The notes under the pieces: generated by a model | What the model was told of the DNA's origin: nothing | Seen by the model: only the letters and a program-made list of their open reading frames with translations | Databases searched by the model: none | Part shown: positions 34,858 to 42,791 of the stretch, one piece after another | How the letters are laid out: every line of letters starts with the position of its first letter | How positions within the stretch are numbered: the stretch's first letter is position 1 | Translations under genes and position numbers: made by a program | From: Anaerolineaceae bacterium | Lineage (GTDB): Bacteria; Chloroflexota; Anaerolineae; Aggregatilineales; Phototrophicaceae | Assembly (NCBI GenBank): GCA_002699585.1 | Contig: PABP01000035.1 | Coordinates: 64,052 to 128,051 of the forward strand | Reading direction: 5' to 3' | DNA: 64,000 bases

Positions 34858-35442
34858 TTGGCAATCAGTAGAAGCCGTAAAGAAGAACTGGTTGCACAGT
34901 ACGTGGAACTGCTCGAAGTGAGCGATGGCGTGACTATCGTTCAGACGCAGGGCATGACTGTGCCGAAGGTTCAGGAATTACGCAAAGTCATTCTCGATGC
35001 TGGCGGGCAATACGTTGTTGCTAAAAACACCCTGATGACCAAAGCAATGGAGGAGGTCGGCTGGTCCGTCCCCTCAGATTTGCTGGCTGGCCCCACAGGT
35101 GTGGTTTTCGGTAAGGATAACTTCCCCGGTGTGGTGAAGGCTGTACTCAAGCACATCAAAGACGTTGACTTGGCGGAAGAAAAATTCGCCGTCACCGGTG
35201 GTGTGATGGGTGGGGCTGATGTCTTCGGTGCGGATAGCGTCGAGGCCATCTCCAATATGCCAACCCTACCGGAGATCCAGGCACAAATTTTGGGCCTGCT
35301 CGTCCAACCTGCGCAAAACCTGGTCAGTGTGTTGCAAGCCGCCAATGGTGGTGTTGTCAACGTACTGCAATCAGCAGATACGCAGGTCCTCAACGTGTTG
35401 CAAGCTTGGCTGCAAAAGCGCGAGCAAGAAGGCGCAGCTTAA
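34858..35442 (+). CDS. rplJ: 50S ribosomal protein L10
   Basis: 194 residues. L10 anchors the L12 stalk on the large subunit. The start is the TTG at 34858, with AAGGAG seven bases upstream; the frame's earlier ATG at 34783 lies in the leader. rRNA-binding domain (RSRKEELVAQYVELLEVSDG, KNTLMTKAMEEVG, GPTGVVFG) is normal. The C-terminal L12-binding helix is longer than usual and contains repeats of VLQAAN/VLQSAD/VLQAWL, which may seat several L12 dimers. Confidence 0.96.
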   Translation: MAISRSRKEELVAQYVELLEVSDGVTIVQTQGMTVPKVQELRKVILDAGGQYVVAKNTLMTKAMEEVGWSVPSDLLAGPTGVVFGKDNFPGVVKAVLKHIKDVDLAEEKFAVTGGVMGGADVFGADSVEAISNMPTLPEIQAQILGLLVQPAQNLVSVLQAANGGVVNVLQSADTQVLNVLQAWLQKREQEGAA

Positions 35443-35588
35443 GGCCATCGCCTAAAGCTGATGCCAAGCATCGTGCATCGTTGAGCAATTTCGTATTGTC
35501 AGTTAGTTCATAGTCAATTCGCTAAATTTGTGTGTATTTGACCTGGCCCAATGGCCGGGCAGATCAATCAAGGAAAGGAATCAATCAA

Positions 35589-35981
35589 ATGGCTGATGTT
35601 GCAGCTCTTGTTGAAGAAATCGCTGGTCTGACTCTGTTGGAAGCTAGCGAGCTGAAGACCGCTCTGGAAGAAAAGCTTGGTGTCGAAGCCGCCGTTGGTG
35701 GCGGTATGATGATGCCGATGATGGCTGGTGGCGCTGCTCCGGCTGCTGCTGAAGAAGAAGAAGAAGAGCAGACCGAATTCACCGTCATCCTCAAGGAAGC
35801 TGGCCCCAAGAAGATCGAAGTCATCAAGGTCGTTCGTGCCCTGACCAGCCTCGGTCTGAAAGAAGCCAAGGACCTCGTCGAAGGCGCTCCGAACAATGTC
35901 TTGGAAGAAGTTGGCAAGGATGTTGCCGAAGACGCCAAGAAGAAGCTGGAAGAAGCTGGCGCGGCTGTCGACTTGAAATAA
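35589..35981 (+). CDS. rplL: 50S ribosomal protein L7/L12
   Basis: 130 residues. The stalk protein that recruits translation GTPases. N-terminal dimerisation helices, an Ala/Glu-rich hinge with GGGMMMPMM, then the C-terminal domain ([20 protein letters not shown] ... [16 protein letters not shown]). AAGGAAAGGAA lies upstream of the ATG. It pairs with rplJ; rplA, rplK and rpoB are not next to it, so the usual cluster is split. Confidence 0.97.
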   Translation: MADVAALVEEIAGLTLLEASELKTALEEKLGVEAAVGGGMMMPMMAGGAAPAAAEEEEEEQTEFTVILKEAGPKKIEVIKVVRALTSLGLKEAKDLVEGAPNNVLEEVGKDVAEDAKKKLEEAGAAVDLK

Positions 35982-36011
35982 CATCCGGCAACAAAATTGA
36001 CCCGCTATACG

Positions 36012-36044
36012 AAAAGCAGTCGGTATCCCCGGCTGCTTTTTGTA
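36012..36044 (+). terminator. Terminator after rplL
   Basis: AAAAGCAGTCGG pairs with CCGGCTGCTTTT (one G-U pair), loop of about five, then TTG. 30 bases after the stop. Confidence 0.85.
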
Positions 36045-36156
36045 TTCCCCCTAAAATGCTAAGTAACCTTTGCCCCTACACTGCCAGGTCCCCATCCTTG
36101 GTACTTTTCTCGAAGATGGAAGGGTGCTTCTTCTGTGATGATGCTTGCTCGTTGAA

Positions 36157-36180
36157 GTCCCCTCTCCTTCGGGGAGGGGA
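36157..36180. repeat. Stable UUC-loop hairpin in the rplL-36284 gap
   Basis: TCCCCTCTCC, loop TTC, then GGGGAGGGGA: ten base pairs with one wobble. The next bases (TTTAGGGGAGGGGTT) repeat the right arm. It lies in the gap between rplL and the next gene. It looks like a mobile palindromic element of the type dispersed in some genomes, not a gene. Confidence 0.6.
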
Positions 36181-36283
36181 TTTAGGGGAGGGGTTATTTT
36201 GAACCCCTTACGCCTTCACTTCTGTGTTATGCGCCTATAATAGTGACGAACACCATGCATTGCTTTTGAAGGATAATCGACCT

Positions 36284-37513
36284 ATGCATAAGATCGTCAC
36301 TGTGTTGCTTGCCCTGCTGATCGTCGCTGTGCCCATCATGGCTCAGGACGACAGCGAGGACGTGCCGCTTACTCTGCCTATAGAATTTGATCGTCTGGTG
36401 GAGGAGAGCATCAGCCAGCGTGCCTTTTACGACTGGTGGACGATTGACCTGCAAGAGAATGACGAAATCCGCATCGAGATGACCGCGCATGAGGGCCTCG
36501 TGCCGCTGATAGGTGTGCTGAATGAGCAGCGTGACCTGCTGGCGCGCAGCGATAGCGATGCCCAACCAGAAGCCAATGGTGTCGCCGAGTTGACCTTCAC
36601 GGCAGAAGCCGATGGCGAGTATACGATCATCGCCACCCGTGAAGGCAATGACGCCGGCACCAGCACCGGAACCTATACGCTGTACGTTGAACTGCTGGCG
36701 CGTATCCCCGCGCGGGAAAATGATCGCATCCCGGTGGAGTTCCGCTGCAATGATGACATCGCCACCACCGCGCTGTTCTTCCAGCCCATTGACGAGTTTA
36801 ACCCCCTACAAGAGCCGCTCACGGGCGACCCTAATGCCCGGTTACGTATCACGGCCATTGGTATCGGTGACTTTGAGCCGATGATTTTGCTGCAAGTCAC
36901 GGATCGTGAAGAGGATCAGTCTTGTATTGATGTGTCGCCCATCACGGCTGAGGGTTTTGCCTATCAAGCACTGGGCATGCGATCTGATGGCGACATTCCA
37001 GTGGACCACATCGTGCAATCAAGCATCAGCATGGATGAACTCGATTGGGCCGACTACAGCCTCGATGTGCTGATCGGCAGTCGTGATGGTCAACCGGGGC
37101 ATTTTATTGTGTTCGTGGAGGGTTTAGCGATTGGTGACCGCCGTGATACGGACCTCATCCCCATACGCCGGGGTCCGATGGCACGCAACACGCCCATCAG
37201 CGTCTATATGATTGCCACCTCGCTGCGCTTCGACCCGGTACTCCAATTGTCAGATAGCGAGGAAACGCGCCGATTTGATTGTGATGATGCCGGATTAGGT
37301 GATTGTGCTGATATGCCCTCTGGCGAAACGTTAAGCTTCAGTATGTCCTACCCGGATGGTGTCGCCGAGACGATTACCGGGACGCGCTTCGATGCCGGGG
37401 CGATGCTCTTCCCTGACTTTTTGGATGTGCAGGAATTGATGCTGCAAAGTCGTAGCAATAGTACGCACGGCACCTATGCCTTGATGTTCATTGGGGAACT
37501 GCCCGCGCCCTAG
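36284..37513 (+). CDS. Exported protein with PPC-like beta domains
   Basis: 409 residues from the ATG at 36284 (in-frame ATG at 36224 precedes the ribosome site AAGGA). Signal peptide at 1-20 ending IMAQDD. The first half (residues 30-130) shows the pattern of a PPC beta-sandwich: YDWWTIDLQENDEIRIEMTA ... YTIIATREGN ... GTYTLYVELL. The second half may hold two more such domains (CNDDIATTALFF, CDDAGLGDCADMP region). No enzyme motif. Likely surface or secreted. Confidence 0.8.
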   Translation: MHKIVTVLLALLIVAVPIMAQDDSEDVPLTLPIEFDRLVEESISQRAFYDWWTIDLQENDEIRIEMTAHEGLVPLIGVLNEQRDLLARSDSDAQPEANGVAELTFTAEADGEYTIIATREGNDAGTSTGTYTLYVELLARIPARENDRIPVEFRCNDDIATTALFFQPIDEFNPLQEPLTGDPNARLRITAIGIGDFEPMILLQVTDREEDQSCIDVSPITAEGFAYQALGMRSDGDIPVDHIVQSSISMDELDWADYSLDVLIGSRDGQPGHFIVFVEGLAIGDRRDTDLIPIRRGPMARNTPISVYMIATSLRFDPVLQLSDSEETRRFDCDDAGLGDCADMPSGETLSFSMSYPDGVAETITGTRFDAGAMLFPDFLDVQELMLQSRSNSTHGTYALMFIGELPAP

Positions 37514-37519
37514 CTGAGT

Positions 37520-38188
37520 TTAGTCGTCTTCAGTATAAGGTACAACCTCGCCAATGCCCTGGATCGTCTTGTGAACGTCCGGGTCACCTTTATAGACGAT
37601 GTCTTCTTTGCCGATGGCCGTCGCGTTGAGCGTGTCGGTGGCATAGACCTGGGCGATGCCGGGGCCAGCCAGTGTGATGGTCGTCGTCTCGCTGACCACC
37701 TCAAAGCCGTAATAGCTACCCAATCCGCTGATGTCGATAGTCTGTTCGCTGACGGTGCCATTGGCGATCAGATTGCCGGGGCCGGGGATGTCGGCGACGA
37801 AAGTCTCGTTATCCAGGTTATGAATTGTGATATTGCCCGTGCCGTCCAGATTGACATAGTCCAGGCTGGGTACGCTGATCGTATAGGCAATCGGGGTATC
37901 CGTGATGTAGCTGGTATCGTCGTCTACAAGATCAATGATGAGCACGTCATCCTCGACGCGCGTCACCAGCAGCGGTAGTAAGTTTTCATAGGTGGTGATG
38001 GCGACCGATTGCGGCTCGCCGACTGTGATAGTGACCTCGCCCGTATCAGTGAGCTGTACGCCCGTAAATGTGCCCACATCGCGCGTTTCCGTGACGATCT
38101 CGCCACTGCCCAGCGTGGCGCTTGTTGTGCAGGCGCTCAGGCCTACCGTGACCAACAGGATTCCCAGGAAAATCGCAAACTGTCGCAT
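37520..38188 (-). CDS. GIN-domain (DUF2807) lipoprotein
   Basis: 222 residues. Lipoprotein signal with lipobox VGLSAC (about 15-20). The rest is a beta-helix-like domain of the GIN/DUF2807 type (TFTGVQLTDTGEVTITVGEPQ, VNLDGTGNITIHNL, DISGLGSYYGFEVVSETTTI). Function unknown; thought to be extracellular adhesion or sensing. Its 3' end is 6 bases from the convergent neighbour, with no terminator between. Confidence 0.85.
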   Translation of the reverse strand: MRQFAIFLGILLVTVGLSACTTSATLGSGEIVTETRDVGTFTGVQLTDTGEVTITVGEPQSVAITTYENLLPLLVTRVEDDVLIIDLVDDDTSYITDTPIAYTISVPSLDYVNLDGTGNITIHNLDNETFVADIPGPGNLIANGTVSEQTIDISGLGSYYGFEVVSETTTITLAGPGIAQVYATDTLNATAIGKEDIVYKGDPDVHKTIQGIGEVVPYTEDD

Positions 38189-38318
38189 GGTGAATCTTTC
38201 TCAAATGGATGATCGAATAGACTAAGGCGAAACAGAACTATACAGCAGGCAGGTCATTTTCTTTAGTGCCGGATGACACAAATCGCCTCTGACAATGCGA
38301 CACCCGCCCGATAGTTGG

Positions 38319-39083
38319 CTACAGTGGATAAATCGGGATATTCAGCGCTTGCCCAATAACGACCATCAATGGGGCGATGAGCAGTGCGGGCAAAAAATTG
38401 GCCACGCGCGACTTTTTGACATCCAGCAATACAAACCCCAACGCCATCAGCAGGATGCCACCCACAGCAGTCATCTCGATGATCGCTGCGTTCTGGGCCA
38501 GGGCATTGGTCATTTCCGGTGAGGCCAATACCTGTACCAGCACACTGCCGACTACCGCCAATCCGCCCTGGACCACCAGCACCGTAATGACGGTAAACAG
38601 CACACCCAGGCCAAAGGTCGAGGCAAAGGCCATCGCCGCAAAGCCATCCAGTACGCTCTTAATTGCCAGGAATTGGAATCCGCTTGCCAGTCCCATGCCA
38701 TCTTGAATGGCGCCAACGAAGGTCAAGGGGCCGACGCAAAACACCAGGCTGGCGGTCACAAAGCCCGTGATGAAGCGCTCACGGTTGCTGGCTGCATCGC
38801 CTGATTGCCCACTGCCGAAGCGCCGCTGCAAATAGGCACCAAAGCGCTCCAACGCGGCATCAATCCGCAGCCACTCGCCGATGATAACGCCAATCACGGT
38901 CGCCAGCAGTGGAATAATGATGTTGCCGCTGAGGTTGGCATTCTGGAAGCCGACCACCAGTGTAATCAGGCCTAACCCGGTCAGCACAGAACTATGAATG
39001 CGCTCTGGTAGGCGATTGCCGATGGCCATGCCGATCAGGCTGCCGATAATTACGGTGATAATGTTGAGGAGGGTTCCGCCCAC
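38319..39083 (-). CDS. DUF554 membrane protein
   Basis: 254 residues, about seven TM helices. Start GTG at 39083. The pattern GTLLNIITVIIGSLIGMAIG at the start and a middle FCVGPLTFVGAIQDGMGLASGF are typical of DUF554 (YqgA/YdfK-like). Possibly a small-molecule transporter, but function is unproven in the family. Confidence 0.88.
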   Translation of the reverse strand: MGGTLLNIITVIIGSLIGMAIGNRLPERIHSSVLTGLGLITLVVGFQNANLSGNIIIPLLATVIGVIIGEWLRIDAALERFGAYLQRRFGSGQSGDAASNRERFITGFVTASLVFCVGPLTFVGAIQDGMGLASGFQFLAIKSVLDGFAAMAFASTFGLGVLFTVITVLVVQGGLAVVGSVLVQVLASPEMTNALAQNAAIIEMTAVGGILLMALGFVLLDVKKSRVANFLPALLIAPLMVVIGQALNIPIYPL

Positions 39084-39153
39084 GATGGTGTTCCAGTCTG
39101 TGAGGTGCGCTCGATAAAGCGTGGTTAACTAAGCGGTGATGCCACGGACCGCA

Positions 39154-39984
39154 TTATAGCGCGTTCGCTGCCGTCTGTAGATGGACCAATAAACTCGCAC
39201 CGCGCCCCGGCTGGCGTTCAATCGTGATCTGACCGCCATCTTCTTGTAAATGCTTTAGATAGAGCTGCCGTCCCTTATCCTTGAACAGCACCGCCAGGTC
39301 GGCATCTATGAGTTGCGTACCCGTGCAGAAAATCGCGACAGTCACTTTGTCGGCCTGCCGCCCATCAACCACACTCAGTTGGATCTCGCCGAATTCGACC
39401 AGTTCGCTGGCCATCGTCACCAGCACATGCCGCAATAAGCCATCAAGGTGATAGGGACGGCCCCATGCCGGCGGCAAAATCACGTCCAGGCCCAGGCTCA
39501 GCCGAATGGGGTAGCTCCGCAGCCAGTAGTGATAAAGCGGCGCTTGTTGGTATAGCATCGTTACCACATCGAAAGCGGCTGCGGGTTGCTGACGCAGGGC
39601 CTGCCGCTGCTCGAAAGCCGCCTTTGTAGCGGCCTCCGTTGCCTGATACAGTTGAACCGCATGTGTGTAGATCGTCTGTAACTGGGCTTGCTGACTTTCG
39701 CTAACAGGCTCACTGCCGAACTGCTGCGGGTGCTCTAGCAGCATTCGCGCATAGCCTACCAGCGAGTCTTGCGGTCCCCGGAAAGCATCGCCCAGGGCGG
39801 GAATCACCTGCATATAGGCGGCTTCAGTCGCGGGCAAACCGTCGATTTTCTTGAGTAGGGACTGGCTGCTGTTGGCGATGTGCTGCACGAAGGTCCGCTG
39901 CTGCTCGTTAAGCGGGGCAGCCGCTTGCAGTAGCGTTTGGCTTGCAGCCTGGATAGCAGACAAGTGAAGTGCGAAATCAGTCAT
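39154..39984 (-). CDS. Degenerate kinase-like protein with two His-less DHp-like segments
   Basis: 276 residues. Two weak DHp-like helix pairs: about 7-45 (LHLSAIQAASQTLL ... LNEQQRTFV) and about 65-115 (DAFRGPQDSLVGYARMLL ... LSESQQAQL-type tail SESQQAQLQTIY). Neither has a His where the phospho-acceptor should be. The C-terminal half resembles an HATPase domain but lacks the N, G1 and G2 boxes. It is therefore likely an inactive adaptor. Two relatives lie upstream (40969-41841 and 41852-42688). Confidence 0.6.
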   Translation of the reverse strand: MTDFALHLSAIQAASQTLLQAAAPLNEQQRTFVQHIANSSQSLLKKIDGLPATEAAYMQVIPALGDAFRGPQDSLVGYARMLLEHPQQFGSEPVSESQQAQLQTIYTHAVQLYQATEAATKAAFEQRQALRQQPAAAFDVVTMLYQQAPLYHYWLRSYPIRLSLGLDVILPPAWGRPYHLDGLLRHVLVTMASELVEFGEIQLSVVDGRQADKVTVAIFCTGTQLIDADLAVLFKDKGRQLYLKHLQEDGGQITIERQPGRGASLLVHLQTAANAL

Positions 39985-40005
39985 GACGAATGCATTGATG
40001 TGTTG

Positions 40006-40578
40006 TTAGCTTTGCACGAGGTCGCTGCGCAGCAAGCTAAACTTGTAAACATCGTAGTATTTGCCGCCTTTGCGCAGCCGCTGTCGTAGGATGCCTTCCT
40101 GTTTGAATCCGACTTTTTCCAGCACGCGCATCGATGCCCGATTGCCTTTGACAATGTCAGCTTCGATTCGGTTGAGATTCATCTTGTCCCAACCGAATTG
40201 GACTACAGCCGAGAGGGCTTCTGTTGCGTAACCCTTATTCCAGTAGGGCGGCGCGATGTCTACGCCGATTTTGGCATAGTTGGCTTCCTGGTTCCAGTTA
40301 TGCAGCCCAGCAGACCCAATGAAGCAGTCATCGCCCTTGAGGATGATGCCCCAGCGCAGGCCATCCCGCGCCGCGAAAAAGCCGCCCATCCAGCGCAGCC
40401 ACTCGTTGGCCTGGTCAATTGTTTTGATTGGTTGCATATCGATGAAGCGCACGACTTCCGGGTTGCCAAAGTGGCGCAGTAATGCCGTGACATCGCTTGG
40501 CAGCATATCCCGTAATTTCAGGCGGTCTGTCTCCAGGGCCGGGAATTCTTTGAAGTCAAAGACGTGTTTTTGTGTCAT
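40006..40578 (-). CDS. GNAT acetyltransferase (RimJ/RimL group)
   Basis: 190 residues. Acetyl-CoA-dependent N-acetyltransferase. RimL-type start FPALETDRLKLRDMLPSD, the AcCoA loop region YATEALSAVVQFG, and ANKGN-like motif KGNRASMRVLEKVGFKQEG are clear. A strong GGAGGGG precedes the ATG. It sits between two of the kinase-like genes but its substrate is unknown. Confidence 0.92.
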   Translation of the reverse strand: MTQKHVFDFKEFPALETDRLKLRDMLPSDVTALLRHFGNPEVVRFIDMQPIKTIDQANEWLRWMGGFFAARDGLRWGIILKGDDCFIGSAGLHNWNQEANYAKIGVDIAPPYWNKGYATEALSAVVQFGWDKMNLNRIEADIVKGNRASMRVLEKVGFKQEGILRQRLRKGGKYYDVYKFSLLRSDLVQS

Positions 40579-40968
40579 ATGCCCCTCCGCAGTTATGTTG
40601 GCGTGATGTTGGGCGAATTGGACTCAAACAACGGTGCCGTTTGCAACAATGGCGTCCTACAGCGTTCGGCCATACCAACCGATAAACGATAGCGTGGCGT
40701 AGCAACTGTAGATTACGATAGCAGTCTATCGCGTCTGCAAAGCTCAAGTGCCACACGTTTAGAATAAAGATCTGTTGAGATAGTAAGTACGGAAACTAAA
40801 GAGTGTAAGTAGATTTAAAGCGGTTTTAAGTATGGCTGTGTAACAGGATCTTGTTGAATAAGCTTCTTAAGATGTTAAGAACAGTTTATCTAATTGTACA
40901 GCAATTGTCCGCGTTGGCGCATTTGTTGGGTATCATGCACAAATCAGACGAACAGCCTGTTGCCCAAC
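40579..40968. other. Intergenic region
   Basis: 390 bases. It must hold the promoter of the acetyltransferase gene (minus strand). I see no gene, tRNA, clear hairpin terminator or repeat. The part from 40760 to 40910 is more AT-rich than its surroundings. Confidence 0.55.
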
Positions 40969-41841
40969 TCAAGCATGCTTCAGGCTAAATTGCAGTTGCG
41001 TGCCGACATCGGGCGTGCTGTGCATCAGCAGCCGTCCACCGAGTTTGCCCACAAAGGCCTGCGCAATGAATAAACCCAGCCCCAGGCCATATACCGTCGG
41101 ATCAAGCTGGTAAAAGGGCTGGAAGACGTAGCCTTGCAGCGTTTGGGGAATGCCAATGCCGGTATCCGTCACGGTGATGTCCACGCGCGCCTGGATAACC
41201 TGTGCGGTAATGGTGATATACCCTGCGCGGGTGAACTTTGCCGCATTGTCAACCAGACTGTTCATGATGTGTAGAAAGGTTTGTTCGCTGCCCTGTACCA
41301 ACGGTAGGCCATCATCGAGTTCCCAGTGAATGGGCACATGGCCTTTGACGACCACACAATCCGGCTTCAAGACACTTCCCAATGCAAAGCTGCTGCCTGA
41401 TGTGTCCGGCAGGGCATCCAGCGTGATGAAAGCGTAATCGGCCAGGTTCTGGATCTGCCGTTGCAGGTCGTTGGCCTTATCGCTGGCGCGTTGTAGCAAG
41501 GCACGCTGTTTCTCCGTCAGGTCGCCTACGAGGTATTCCAGCAGCAGTAAATCGCAATAGCTGATGACCGAGTTGATGGGTGTCATCCATTCGCTGGTGA
41601 ACCCGCGCATGCTGTCGACGCCCTGGCTGACGTAGTCATCCACCAGTTGGCGATTGCGACCAAATGCCTGGATCGCCTGCGACTGGATCTTCTGCATGTA
41701 TTCGGTCTGCTGCTCATTGACGTCACCATACTCACCGCGCAGCAGCATCTCAGTCATATTGAGGATGGCCGCGAGCGGGGTCAGGAAATGGTCACGTAAT
41801 TGGGTTGTGTTGGGTTCAGGCGGTGCGGTGAGGCCAGTCAT
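40969..41841 (-). CDS. Kinase-like protein with duplicated DHp lacking the acceptor His, intact HATPase
   Basis: 290 residues from the ATG at 41841 (in-frame start at 41883 overlaps the upstream gene). Two DHp-like segments: RDHFLTPLAAILNMTEMLL (16-34) and TSEWMTPINSVISYCDLLL (82-100), each followed by a glycine-rich turn and EQQTEY/EKQRAL. In the first the His sits one residue late, where Glu normally is; in the second it is absent. The HATPase is complete: N-box IMNSLVDNAAKFT, G1 VTDTGIGI, F-box VFQPFYQ, G2 YGLGLGLFIA. Eleven bases after the stop of its homologue. Confidence 0.75.
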   Translation of the reverse strand: MTGLTAPPEPNTTQLRDHFLTPLAAILNMTEMLLRGEYGDVNEQQTEYMQKIQSQAIQAFGRNRQLVDDYVSQGVDSMRGFTSEWMTPINSVISYCDLLLLEYLVGDLTEKQRALLQRASDKANDLQRQIQNLADYAFITLDALPDTSGSSFALGSVLKPDCVVVKGHVPIHWELDDGLPLVQGSEQTFLHIMNSLVDNAAKFTRAGYITITAQVIQARVDITVTDTGIGIPQTLQGYVFQPFYQLDPTVYGLGLGLFIAQAFVGKLGGRLLMHSTPDVGTQLQFSLKHA

Positions 41842-41851
41842 GGTATTGGGT

Positions 41852-42688
41852 CTATGTTCCGATGGGTAAATACAGGTCAACAACCAGGCCGTTATCGTTC
41901 CTCAGGCGCAAATGCCCACCATGCCACTCGACCAGGGCTTTTGCCAGCGACAGCCCCAATCCCAAGCCGTCGGCGATGCTGTCACCCTGATAGAAGGGTT
42001 CCAGCGCGCTTTCGATGGCTTTGCCGGGGATGCCGTTACCGCGGTCGCGTACGCTAATCAGGATCATACCGCTGTCGTCGCGGCTGGCCCGGATAATGGC
42101 CGTGTCGCTGCCGCTGTGACGCGCGATGTTATCAAGCAGCGCATGTAGCGCTGTGCGGATGCGGGTGGCATCACAATAGATGGAGGGGACATCCGGCACA
42201 ATCTCGCAGATAACCGTCAGCGGGAAGGCTGTTTCTGGTTCAACCTGCTCGATGAGCTGGCGAGCACCAATCAGGTACTTGTTGAGCGTCCCAATGCGAT
42301 GTTGGGCTTCGCTGTACTGCCACAGCATGCCGAACACGCTTTGCAAGTGTTGGCCTACTTCGCTGATGAACGTCAACCCAGCGAGTTGTTCTTCGGTGAT
42401 AGGGCCGTCCAGTTCGTCAATCAGTGATTGCGTCGCGTCGAGCATGGGCAGCAGCACCGCATCGAACCTGTCGCACAGGTACGGTCGGCGCGCGATGTTG
42501 GTCAGGCCCAGTGAGGTGATGATGTCCATCAGCAGGGCGTATAAGCCGCCCCCGCTGCTATAGATGGTTTTGACGCTCTCGCGTTGATCGCCACCCAGGT
42601 AACCAAAAGCGCCTGTCAGCAGCGACTCACAGGTAATGCGAATTTCCGAGAGCGGTTCGAGTAGTTTGTCGTAATTGGCGGTTGGCAT
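41852..42688 (-). CDS. Kinase-like protein with duplicated DHp lacking the acceptor His
   Basis: 278 residues. Same build as the next gene: DHp-like repeats at about 7-50 (KLLEPLSEIRITCESLL, GGDQRESVKTIY) and 72-115 (CDRFDAVLLPMLDATQSLI, ITEEQLAGL), no His in the acceptor position of either. HATPase boxes remain: LHALLDNIARHSG, VRDRGNGIP, LEPFYQ, DGLGLGLSLAKAL. It may bind ATP and act as a partner or phosphatase-like module. First gene of the pair with 40969-41841. Confidence 0.75.
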   Translation of the reverse strand: MPTANYDKLLEPLSEIRITCESLLTGAFGYLGGDQRESVKTIYSSGGGLYALLMDIITSLGLTNIARRPYLCDRFDAVLLPMLDATQSLIDELDGPITEEQLAGLTFISEVGQHLQSVFGMLWQYSEAQHRIGTLNKYLIGARQLIEQVEPETAFPLTVICEIVPDVPSIYCDATRIRTALHALLDNIARHSGSDTAIIRASRDDSGMILISVRDRGNGIPGKAIESALEPFYQGDSIADGLGLGLSLAKALVEWHGGHLRLRNDNGLVVDLYLPIGT

Positions 42689-42791
42689 ATTAAGCTACTA
42701 TCAGCTGGCTTCTATCTATGATACCAGATAACCGCTTGCACTCCATCAAGGGCATTTGAGCTAAACTGCCCAATGTTGCCTGAGTGTTGGT

